Shown here in pieces: positions 1 to 6,652 of a DNA stretch of 7,570 nt. This DNA is from Methanobacteriota archaeon. Lineage in GTDB: Archaea; Thermoplasmatota; Poseidoniia; Poseidoniales; Thalassarchaeaceae. The first letter of the stretch is position 1, and every line of letters begins with the position of its first letter. The DNA lies in assembly GCA_002685895.1 (NCBI GenBank), contig NYYK01000065.1, forward strand, positions 1 to 7,570, written 5' to 3'. Below the pieces are notes generated by a model that saw only the letters and a program-made list of their open reading frames with translations, did no database searches and was not told where the DNA came from. A program made the position numbers and the translations under genes.

Positions 1-2
1 AA

Positions 3-2096
3 GATTTCCCATTGATGGCTACTGGTTTCAGCTCAGTTCTAGATTTCCCAATTCTCATCTCCAATCTAGTTGTAAGTAATACCGATGATATTTCACCCCG
101 CCTAGATAATGTAAAGATGGAAGTGAATGATATTGAGACCACAGTGGCTCATTACGGCGATGTGATGAACTTCTTGGTGACTGATCAAATTGGTGAATCA
201 AACCTTACTATTCTATGCAACACCGTGTTATTGGGGGCTCCAAATTCTGAGCCTCTCGACCAGATGCAGTGGAATGAGCAGAGCCAAGCGTATGAGTTGT
301 CGTATGATTCAACACAGTTTGGCAATTCAGCCTCAGAACTGATAGTTGTGTTCTCTTGTAATATGCGAGATGAAGTTGGAAATATTGCTAATCCTGCTCC
401 ATCATTACAAGTCAGTATTCTTCCTGGCCCCCCAGTGGTTTCTAATTTAGTTTTGAGTAGCAGTAGCGGTCCACTCTCAGGGGGGATGTCGATTGGTACT
501 TGGCGCCATAACGAGCCAATCACTTTCTCAGTTGAGGAGATAATCAATCGCTCTGGGCTAAATGCATCGGTTGAGTTAACCCGACGAGAAGGAAGCTCAG
601 TGATTACAATTCCACTCGCTTGGGATAACTCCACAATGAGTTATACTGGTGTATGGACCATCACTCGTTACAACTTCGGGGTGTGGGATCTTGAGGTCAA
701 ACTCGTAGATACTCTTCACTCGGTAATGGATGAGGATGGTGCGCTAATCACTACCGATGCTGTCGTCACCATAGTTGACCACCTTGCCCCTAGTCTTGAC
801 GCAGTTTCTTTCGATTGGGCGCCGTCAAATCCATCAGTATGGCGCTCGACAATCGAATGGACTTCTGAGCCCAACGAAATCATTGATTTGTGGGTGGCTG
901 TAACTACTGATGCGGGAGTGCCTGTAAACAATCTACAGATTACCACTACCTCTAGCAACAGCGGTTACGCTGACTGGGACACAACCGGTATTGAGCCGGG
1001 GCGTTACTATCTTGAGATATTCTTAGAGGATAGTGCAGGTAACCAAGCCCCTGATTGGTTATCAGGTCCTGATAGTGTGTTAGTAATAGCACCACCAAGG
1101 GCAATTACATTTGACATTCTTGAACCGGTCAATGGAACTGAGTTTGTGCACGGCGAGGTTATCACCTACCGATTCAATATCTCTTGCAATGACGGCTGTG
1201 CGATGTCCTTGGAAGAAGAGAGCCTTGCTGGGCTATCCAACGGCACAATTGAGTTTAACAGAACATTGTCAGAAATTGGCGATATCACCAACTTCTTCAC
1301 ATTGAGTGCTGGTGACTTGAGTGTCACTCAAATGAGCCACATAACGGTAATTGCTCCTCCAGCCCCTCTCTTTTCACTTCCAAGTTGTGTTGATAGTGAA
1401 TCTAGTGATGCGGAAATGGCTCTAGCAGGTCATCTTGAATTCGTCTGTGATGTGAAAAATATGGGTAGCATCCCATCTATTGTTAGGTTCAGGGTCACAA
1501 CTGATCATTCGCAGTTCACCTGCACACCTACAACCCCTCAGGCTGTTCCAACTACCGATATGCTAGAAGTGAACTGTCACACCCAAGGGGATGTCGAAGA
1601 TGCCACTGAAATCAGCACCACTGCTGTCTTTGAGTGGCAAGACCATGTTGGCAATTGGCATCGTATTGGCTCGGAACAAGCATTCAGCATATCTCTGATT
1701 CCGTATGATGATGGAACTCAAGATTCAGCCGACTCCACTCAAGCGGAGGGAATGTCCACTATGACAGTCGTGGCAGGGGTGATGGGGCTAGTTACAGTGT
1801 TAGGAATCTGTCTAGGATTGTTCATGTTCTTACGCGGTAGGCGCCGTGATGAAGAAGGTGAAATTCAGCATGACAATTTCGGTGGCGTATCCCCTAACTT
1901 GGAGGCGAACTCTCAAACAATCATCATGAAAGAATTCGAGTCTAATGAGGGCACTGAAAAACCAGATTGGGTTGCATCCTACGAAGGGTTGCCTCCAGGT
2001 GGCCGCTATGAAGAGGTTCCTGAGGGAATGTGGTATGTGGATGCCGAAGAGAATTGGTGGTGGTCTGAGCAGGGCGGTAGTTGGCGCAAAACTTAG
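3..2096 (+). CDS. Large Ig-like surface protein, type I membrane anchored, 5' partial
   Basis: This is the C-terminal part of a big cell-surface protein. The frame is open to the left edge, there is no signal peptide, and no ribosome site precedes the TTG/ATG at 12/15, so the true start lies upstream. Numbering from base 12, about five beta-sandwich modules follow one another (roughly residues 24-138, 140-256, 258-360, 364-455 and 456-572), separated by Pro-rich joints such as PGPPVV and IAPPRA. Sequons (NLT, NRS, NAS, NST, NGT, NIS, NRT) suggest an N-glycosylated exterior. Cysteines fall in likely pairs: C69/C116, C392/C396, and C459, C479, C504, C522. One helix (584-607) is followed by RGRRR, a stop-transfer signal. 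An 87-residue cytosolic tail ends in a Trp-rich motif (W674, W682-684, W691). Family-level function is unknown; adhesion or a structural role is inferred. The next gene encodes a protein with the same tail plan. Confidence 0.85.
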   Translation, partial: DFPLMATGFSSVLDFPILISNLVVSNTDDISPRLDNVKMEVNDIETTVAHYGDVMNFLVTDQIGESNLTILCNTVLLGAPNSEPLDQMQWNEQSQAYELSYDSTQFGNSASELIVVFSCNMRDEVGNIANPAPSLQVSILPGPPVVSNLVLSSSSGPLSGGMSIGTWRHNEPITFSVEEIINRSGLNASVELTRREGSSVITIPLAWDNSTMSYTGVWTITRYNFGVWDLEVKLVDTLHSVMDEDGALITTDAVVTIVDHLAPSLDAVSFDWAPSNPSVWRSTIEWTSEPNEIIDLWVAVTTDAGVPVNNLQITTTSSNSGYADWDTTGIEPGRYYLEIFLEDSAGNQAPDWLSGPDSVLVIAPPRAITFDILEPVNGTEFVHGEVITYRFNISCNDGCAMSLEEESLAGLSNGTIEFNRTLSEIGDITNFFTLSAGDLSVTQMSHITVIAPPAPLFSLPSCVDSESSDAEMALAGHLEFVCDVKNMGSIPSIVRFRVTTDHSQFTCTPTTPQAVPTTDMLEVNCHTQGDVEDATEISTTAVFEWQDHVGNWHRIGSEQAFSISLIPYDDGTQDSADSTQAEGMSTMTVVAGVMGLVTVLGICLGLFMFLRGRRRDEEGEIQHDNFGGVSPNLEANSQTIIMKEFESNEGTEKPDWVASYEGLPPGGRYEEVPEGMWYVDAEENWWWSEQGGSWRKT

Positions 2097-2116
2097 TTCA
2101 CCTATTCAGATTCAGG

Positions 2117-2126
2117 ATATTTTTTT
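2117..2126 (+). terminator. T-tract after gene 1; possibly also TATA-like element for gene 2
   Basis: A run of seven T (2120-2126) preceded by ATA sits 24 bases after the stop of the first surface-protein gene. Archaeal RNA polymerase can terminate at T-rich stretches without a hairpin, so this may end that transcript. The same AT-rich block lies about 25-30 bases before the ATG at 2149, the usual distance from an archaeal TATA box to the start site, so it could instead be the promoter of the next gene. The sequence cannot decide between the two, and both may hold. Confidence 0.35.
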
Positions 2127-2137
2127 CCCAACTTGAT

Positions 2138-2141
2138 GGAG
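2138..2141 (+). promoter_or_regulatory. Shine-Dalgarno site for the upstream start of gene 2
   Basis: GGAG lies seven bases before the ATG at 2149, a good spacing. It supports the longer start. A second GGAG at 2180-2183 lies only four bases before the in-frame ATG at 2188 and competes as an initiation site. Confidence 0.5.
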
Positions 2142-2148
2142 ATTACGT

Positions 2149-4302
2149 ATGGGTGACTTTTATTGCCTTTCACTCCGTAGGAGTGGCATGGCGAGAGTTA
2201 GAGTTGCGGTGTTTGTTACATTGCTGATGATGGTTGGATTGATGAGTGCAGTGCCTACAGCATTGGCAGAGGGGGATGATTCGATTTCTTGGGGTGTTGA
2301 ATATGAATGGCTCAATCTTAATGATGACATTAATGCATTGACAGGTTTACCTTATGATGATATAATTACAGATATCGAGGATTCAGCAGCTTACGCTGGA
2401 TTCAATTTGACAATCTTGAATGTATACAGCGGCATAACTTCATTCTATGTGGAGCAGTGGGATGATTCTACAGAACAACAAGTTACTGACAACAGTGGCA
2501 CTAGCCATACAGTCACAACGAGGATGACAGAAATCACTCTGCGCCATGGGATGTTGTATGATGCAGGCATTTTGATGGATTGGGAAGATAATTCAATTAT
2601 GGGGGCCCCCTCTCTTGAGACGGTTCTTTCAGCAGATTACGAAACCATTGCTGTGATGGATTTATTGTATACTGAATATGTTACTTCAGACATGATGTTG
2701 GTGGGTGCGGATCTTGATGCATCTGGTAACTGGGGAGTCGGAGCAGGAATGGGCCTATTTGTTGATGTATCTGGCAACGGAGATTCATTTGACATGGACT
2801 TAGACCTTTCATTGGAGATGGGCTGGGATGCCAGTTCAATTACCAGTGAATGGCGCTTAGAACATCCTAGCAATATCCTAAACATGATGAATAACGGTAA
2901 CGATTTCGAGTGGGAATGCGATGAAACACAGTGTGGGAAAGTCACAGGTTCTTATTCTACCGTTCAATCTTATGATGTTTCTTTCACTGGTCTTCCAATG
3001 GATGAATTTGGATTTGATGCAGATGCTTTAGATTTGCAAATTTCAGACTCTATACCTGATTCAGGTACTTTTGATTCAGATGACGATGACTGGATGATGG
3101 AAGATGGGTTGGAATTTGAAAATGATTTTTCATTCGGTGACCAGCAAACAATAACGATTGATGATGGAGGTACTACTACTACTGCAACAGAAGTTACGAG
3201 TGATCCGTATCCACCAGGGATGAGCATAATGCTTGGCTATTCCTTTGCAAATGCAATTATGGGTAGTGGAGACCAAACCACTGCTGCTGAAGCAATGGCT
3301 GAAGCATTGGAATCTTGGAGTGAAGATGCCGGAGAAACCGTGGAATTCGGCACCTTCGTTTGTGATAATGGTGAAGAGATTCCTGCTGATTATGTCAACG
3401 ATGGCGAGGATGACTGCTCTGATGGTTCTGATGAAGGTGTGGATGAAGTCGGTAGTGAATTAGAAAATAGGACTATGAATATTGGAGAAGCATTCGTGGA
3501 ATCTGATTTCCTCAAAAATATGGAAACATTTGGCGAGCGCTTAGGGTCTGAGATGGAGAAATATCAAGACTTAGAAATTGAGTTAGCATATGTAGGCGGT
3601 GATTACAATGCTCTTTGGAGTAATGAACACTCTCGCTATGTTGGTATGCAACTGATTGGTGAAACCGAAGCAGGGAATGAATACTCTATACTCGGACCTG
3701 AGACTGATGCTTACAACAACAATCCTCCAACACAAACCCATCTTGTATATTTGGTAGGCGAGGCCGCAGATGTTGCTGAAGATAATGCGGAATTAGCCGT
3801 CACAATTGAAGATCTTGCTCCGGTAGCTCAACACGATGTTTCTGCAGTCATTGAGGCATTAGGAATTCACGCACCTGAAGAAATGGTCAGTGATAACAGC
3901 CAATCCGATGGTGAAAATAGTGACAGTTCATTTTCATCCTTGGCTACCATGGTAGCAGTTGGTTTAGGTGTACTGCTTGTACTCATTGTTTTGGGTGCTG
4001 TAGTGATGTTGGTTGTTGGTAGAAACCGAGGCGGTTCAGGTGATGTTGATTGGAATGCTCCAGCGGATCCCCAGTCATTCTCATCTGAGCAACAGCATTC
4101 ATATCAGGAACAGACGATGCAACCTGCCGCTGCTATGGCGCCAACAACAACGATGCCATCTACTCTACCAACTCCTCAGAATCCACCTGCAAACATTCAG
4201 GGAACCATGCAACAAGATCACGAAGTGCTTGAGTGGCCAGCTGGTTCAGGTAGTTGGTGGTTCCGAGACCAAAACACCGGCCAGTGGGCAGCCTGGCAGT
4301 AA
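2149..4302 (+). CDS. Secreted, membrane-anchored surface protein with minimal LDLa-like calcium motif
   Basis: This is a complete 717-residue protein of no family I can name. A signal peptide has a hydrophobic core at about 19-35 and a likely cut after ALA (38-40). The ATG at 2188 (residue 14) would give a more typical 27-residue signal, whereas 2149 has the better-spaced ribosome site. The ectodomain (41-597) is strongly acidic, with a DDDD run near residues 308-311. Cysteines are few: C257 and C262, then C405 and C423. The last pair frames a motif at 403-429 that matches the calcium-binding half of an LDL-receptor class A repeat and ends in CSDGSDE. One helix (about 600-623) is followed by RNRG, a Pro/Thr/Gln-rich linker and a Trp-rich end (W696, W703-704, W713, W716), echoing the tail of the preceding protein. 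The role is inferred only as a calcium-using surface protein. The next gene starts 12-24 bases downstream, so cotranscription is likely. Confidence 0.88.
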   Translation: MGDFYCLSLRRSGMARVRVAVFVTLLMMVGLMSAVPTALAEGDDSISWGVEYEWLNLNDDINALTGLPYDDIITDIEDSAAYAGFNLTILNVYSGITSFYVEQWDDSTEQQVTDNSGTSHTVTTRMTEITLRHGMLYDAGILMDWEDNSIMGAPSLETVLSADYETIAVMDLLYTEYVTSDMMLVGADLDASGNWGVGAGMGLFVDVSGNGDSFDMDLDLSLEMGWDASSITSEWRLEHPSNILNMMNNGNDFEWECDETQCGKVTGSYSTVQSYDVSFTGLPMDEFGFDADALDLQISDSIPDSGTFDSDDDDWMMEDGLEFENDFSFGDQQTITIDDGGTTTTATEVTSDPYPPGMSIMLGYSFANAIMGSGDQTTAAEAMAEALESWSEDAGETVEFGTFVCDNGEEIPADYVNDGEDDCSDGSDEGVDEVGSELENRTMNIGEAFVESDFLKNMETFGERLGSEMEKYQDLEIELAYVGGDYNALWSNEHSRYVGMQLIGETEAGNEYSILGPETDAYNNNPPTQTHLVYLVGEAADVAEDNAELAVTIEDLAPVAQHDVSAVIEALGIHAPEEMVSDNSQSDGENSDSSFSSLATMVAVGLGVLLVLIVLGAVVMLVVGRNRGGSGDVDWNAPADPQSFSSEQQHSYQEQTMQPAAAMAPTTTMPSTLPTPQNPPANIQGTMQQDHEVLEWPAGSGSWWFRDQNTGQWAAWQ
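2171..2185 (+). promoter_or_regulatory. Hairpin covering the second Shine-Dalgarno of gene 2
   Basis: CACTCC (2171-2176) and GGAGTG (2180-2185) are perfect reverse complements around a GTA loop. A T-G wobble (2170/2186) can extend the stem. The right arm contains the GGAG that would serve the in-frame ATG at 2188, so folding would hide that site. The hairpin is directly visible; any regulatory effect is inferred. Confidence 0.4.
3355..3435 (+). other. LDLa-like half-repeat coding segment (gene 2 residues 403-429)
   Basis: The segment follows the spacing of an LDL-receptor class A repeat from its second to its fifth cysteine and on through the SDE signature. F403, C405, G408, I411, D418, G419, D422, C423, S427, D428 and E429 fall on consensus positions. 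Tyr415 takes the place of the usual Trp. The third and fourth consensus cysteines are replaced by Glu410 and Asn417. In known LDLa repeats the residues matching D418, D422, D428 and E429 are the acidic side-chain ligands of calcium. Confidence 0.6.
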
Positions 4303-4326
4303 TCTGCTGACTAAGTGTGGGCTGTT

Positions 4327-5235
4327 ATGCTTGACATCAAGCCGACATCGGTCGTTAGGCTACTAGTAGTTGCTACATTAGCAGGGCTATGCTTGTCTAG
4401 TGTATGGTTCCAGATTCAAGCAAAGGGAACATATGTGGAGGGTATAGAGAGAGAACCTACTCTATGGGCCAACTACACTATTGATGGCGATGTAGAGGTC
4501 ATTGAACTAGAGATATCCAATGCCACTCCACTAATGGTTTACTGGTTAGAGCGAGATAATGTCCAAGATCCAAATAGTTCTAATTCATCCAATACAGAAA
4601 ATCCAAACAATGGTTCTGAACAAGATGAAGAGGAAGGTGGAGATAGTTTCCTAAATCTCAGTCGGGCTAGAATAATTGTGAAGATATTGGCTATCTTGTG
4701 TTGCCTCCTAGAATTAGCATGCGTAATTCGTCCAAAGAAAATCACTCGAGGTGTGGCTATCGGTGTTTGGTTTGCAGGTTTGTTCGCTCTGACTATATTG
4801 GTGCCGGTTTCTGTAGTAACAGGTTTCAGTAGTGATGGAATGCAACCAGGGGATGGCTTTGACACAGATGAGAAAAATGGTGCTAAACAATTTGCACACG
4901 GCACCTTTGATTCAGGGTTGGAGGTATCTCCAGTCGCTATTGTTTGGTCGTTTGAATCTGAGGGATACGATCTCGGTTTGGTAGAAGAGCAACATCGAGA
5001 TTCAGTCCGTCAATCACCTCCTGAAGAAGGTGAGCATGGTGCTGACTCATTCATTCGCTTTGCTGGTGATGTGAGTATTGTTACCTCTGAAGGGGTCTGG
5101 TTTTGGTTGTCCATCCCATTATTTTTGATACTAATTAGCTTGCTGGATGTAATTGTAAATAGGATACTTGAGACAAAGAATAATCTTGAACAAGATTCAG
5201 AAGATTTGCTAAATAATGTAGAAAATGAGTCATAG
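4327..5235 (+). CDS. Four-helix membrane protein of unknown family
   Basis: I do not recognise a family. The ATG at 4327 is preferred; an in-frame GTG at 4315 would add four residues, and neither has a clear ribosome site. Numbered from that GTG, helices lie at about 12-32, 119-138, 147-170 and 260-281. Charge placement (K9/R15, RPKKITR at 139-145, R283/K288) puts both ends in the cytosol. The first outside loop (33-118) has six sequons (NYT 53, NAT 69, NSS 87 and 90, NGS 99, NLS 114) in an Asn/Ser/Glu-rich stretch. The second outside loop (171-258) is acidic and flexible. Cysteines C129, C130 and C136 sit inside helix two. It follows the surface-protein gene by 24 bases and precedes the MscS gene by 34, so an envelope role, perhaps as a partner of either product, is inferred only. 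It could also be a lineage-specific protein unrelated to both. Confidence 0.82.
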   Translation: MLDIKPTSVVRLLVVATLAGLCLSSVWFQIQAKGTYVEGIEREPTLWANYTIDGDVEVIELEISNATPLMVYWLERDNVQDPNSSNSSNTENPNNGSEQDEEEGGDSFLNLSRARIIVKILAILCCLLELACVIRPKKITRGVAIGVWFAGLFALTILVPVSVVTGFSSDGMQPGDGFDTDEKNGAKQFAHGTFDSGLEVSPVAIVWSFESEGYDLGLVEEQHRDSVRQSPPEEGEHGADSFIRFAGDVSIVTSEGVWFWLSIPLFLILISLLDVIVNRILETKNNLEQDSEDLLNNVENES

Positions 5236-5241
5236 ATAGTG

Positions 5242-5247
5242 TTTATT
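5242..5247 (+). promoter_or_regulatory. TATA-like element before the MscS gene
   Basis: TTTATT lies about 25 bases before the ATG at 5270. That is the TATA-to-start distance expected if transcription began at or next to the start codon, as in leaderless archaeal transcripts. The site is short and the region is AT-rich, so it may be chance; the gene could instead be read through from upstream. Confidence 0.25.
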
Positions 5248-5252
5248 CATGT

Positions 5253-5258
5253 GGTGAT
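5253..5258 (+). promoter_or_regulatory. Shine-Dalgarno variant for the MscS gene
   Basis: GGTGAT matches the 3' part of the extended ribosome-binding consensus (the pairing partner of ATCACC at the 16S 3' end). It stands 11 bases before the ATG at 5270, which suits this shifted register. It overlaps the left arm of a small hairpin at 5257-5271. Confidence 0.35.
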
Positions 5259-5271
5259 GTGCGAAGCACAT
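5257..5271 (+). promoter_or_regulatory. Hairpin enclosing the MscS start codon
   Basis: ATGTGC (5257-5262) and GCACAT (5266-5271) pair perfectly around a GAA loop. The right arm takes in the first two bases of the ATG at 5270. An alternative pairing is CATGTG (5248-5253) with CACATG (5267-5272), which would also bury the start codon. If the mRNA has a leader, initiation could depend on which fold forms; if it is leaderless, the hairpin is never transcribed in that message. Confidence 0.35.
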
Positions 5272-6652
5272 GGACCTAATTGCTACGGCTCAAGAATATT
5301 GGGAAATTGTTGACTCTATGGATTGGTGGATTCGTCTAATTGTGGGGCTCTCTTGCTCTGTTATAGCTGGTGCGTTAGTGCAAATTATCGCGAAAGGTCC
5401 AGTTGTGAAATTGATTTCAAAAAGTGATAACAAATATGATGATGCTATTTTCGACCTTGCAACCCCACTCATCAACGCAGGTGTGGTATTGGCTGGCTTG
5501 TGGCTCACAATAATGTGGGTATTTGAGAGTGATTCAACCAAGAGTATGTTGTTTGCTAAGTTGATAGTAATAGTTCTTGTTTACATGCTTGCTCGTTTTG
5601 CAGTTCAAATAGTTGAATTATTCGTACCCCCCGTTATCGAAAGCCTGAATAAACGGGCAGATATGGATCTGGGGGGGGTTGAATCATTAATTTTCTCTGG
5701 GTTGAAAATTGCTATTTGGCTCGGAGCAGCGATAGTCATTTTCGCACAATTAAATATTGATATCACAGGAATTCTTGCATCAGCAACAGTCATTTCGCTA
5801 GTTGTTGGTATGGCTTTGAAGGAGACGGCATCTAATTTGGTGTCAGGAATGATGATGGTTATGGATAAGCCATTTGAAGTCGGTGATAAAGTAACAGTAA
5901 TGGGTGTGACTGGTAAGGTGGTTGATGTAGGGATTATGTCTACAAAAATTAAGACTGGACAAGAACACCAAGTGGTTATTCCAAACAAGAGTATTAGCGG
6001 AAAGGAAGTCATCAATTTCGCTAAGGGTGGACCAGAAGATACCCCAAAAAGAGTTAATTTGCGATTAAATATTGGAGTTGGGTATGGTGAGGAACCTGCT
6101 CATGTTAAGCAGATGTTGCTTGATGTAGTTCGCGAATGTGATTACATCATTGACAATCCCCCCCCTACAGCACTTTTCCTAGATATGTTAGATTCAGCTC
6201 TATTGTTCAGACTCAACTGTTGGGTACGTGATTACTCAGATGAATGGGTGGCTAGAGATTGGATTCTTACTAGAGTCCTTGAGAGGTGCATTGACGAAGA
6301 TATTGACATACCTTATCCACATATGCAGTTGAAGTATGACCCCGCATCAGTGGTAGAAAAGGAAGCAGCAAAGAATGCTGCCGAGGTAGAGAAGAAGTCT
6401 GCAGACAAGGAGCGAATCAAGGCAGAGGCGAGAGTCAAAGAAGAGGCTGAATCTAGTGCTAGGATGAATGCGCGCAAGGAAATACGTGCACGTATTGAGG
6501 AATTGAATACCGCCCTTAAAGAAGAGGAATTAGAAGAATCTGAAGACCCTGATGACCCTGAAGGCGGAGTAAGTCAGAGTCGATTGGATATACTTGCAGA
6601 AATTCAAGAGTTAGAACATCAACTTGATGAAGGCAGTAGCGATGATGATTGA
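5270..6652 (+). CDS. MscS-family small-conductance mechanosensitive channel
   Basis: The product is a tension-gated membrane channel that lets solutes escape on osmotic downshock. At 460 residues it is much longer than E. coli MscS (286). Helices are seen at about 21-41, 67-85, 93-119 and 144-161. Next comes the pore helix (165-183, small residues then GMALKE) and its kinked second half (185-198, TASNLVSG). The beta domain follows with the family signature KPFEVGDKVTV (200-210), GKVVDVG and VIPNKS (236-241). The alpha/beta cytosolic vestibule runs to PYPHMQL (348-354). Residues 357-460 are an added charged tail: a Lys/Glu/Ala helix (357-425) that looks coiled-coil, an acidic break (about 426-437), a short helix and a final DDD. 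Two eight-base homopolymers lie in the gene. It follows three envelope genes and converges with an NAD kinase gene. Family assignment is firm; ion preference and the role of the tail are not known. Confidence 0.95.
   Translation: MDLIATAQEYWEIVDSMDWWIRLIVGLSCSVIAGALVQIIAKGPVVKLISKSDNKYDDAIFDLATPLINAGVVLAGLWLTIMWVFESDSTKSMLFAKLIVIVLVYMLARFAVQIVELFVPPVIESLNKRADMDLGGVESLIFSGLKIAIWLGAAIVIFAQLNIDITGILASATVISLVVGMALKETASNLVSGMMMVMDKPFEVGDKVTVMGVTGKVVDVGIMSTKIKTGQEHQVVIPNKSISGKEVINFAKGGPEDTPKRVNLRLNIGVGYGEEPAHVKQMLLDVVRECDYIIDNPPPTALFLDMLDSALLFRLNCWVRDYSDEWVARDWILTRVLERCIDEDIDIPYPHMQLKYDPASVVEKEAAKNAAEVEKKSADKERIKAEARVKEEAESSARMNARKEIRARIEELNTALKEEELEESEDPDDPEGGVSQSRLDILAEIQELEHQLDEGSSDDD
5671..5678 (+). 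repeat. G8 homopolymer inside the MscS gene
   Basis: Eight G span codons 134-137 (Leu-Gly-Gly-Val), ahead of the pore helix. Adding one G brings TGA into frame directly after the tract; losing one gives TAA four codons on. Alternative Gly codons could have avoided the run. Confidence 0.8.
6158..6165 (+). repeat. C8 homopolymer inside the MscS gene
   Basis: Eight C encode Pro297-299 in the cytosolic vestibule. Losing one C gives TAG about six codons on; adding one leads to TGA roughly 22 codons later. Confidence 0.8.

Noticed and set aside
185..634. Minus-strand open frame of 149 codons opposite the first surface-protein gene
   Set aside because: It lies wholly inside a longer, clearly protein-like frame, has low-complexity content with no domain, and no signal or ribosome site was found for it. 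The same holds for the other antisense frames opposite genes 2, 3 and 4.
1986..2003. LPPGG in the gene 1 tail as a sortase-like sorting signal
   Set aside because: It lies after the membrane helix and basic stop-transfer residues, on the cytosolic side, and lacks the order motif-helix-basic end that sortase needs.
2176..2187. Arg-Arg near the N-terminus of gene 2 as a twin-arginine export signal
   Set aside because: The residues after RR (SGM) do not fit the (S/T)RRxFLK pattern; an ordinary Sec-type signal explains the region.
2601..2610. GGGGGCCCCC, a 10-base perfect palindrome in gene 2
   Set aside because: It encodes ordinary Met-Gly-Ala-Pro context; a stem with no loop is unlikely in RNA, and nothing nearby suggests a binding site. 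Possibly a restriction-type target, but with no support.
3172..3183. Four ACT triplets in a row in gene 2
   Set aside because: It encodes a short Thr run in a linker-like region; too short to call a meaningful repeat, and slips would keep frame.
4296..4308. Short inverted repeat at the stop of gene 2
   Set aside because: Only four base pairs plus a wobble with no T-run; this is expected by chance and too weak for a terminator.
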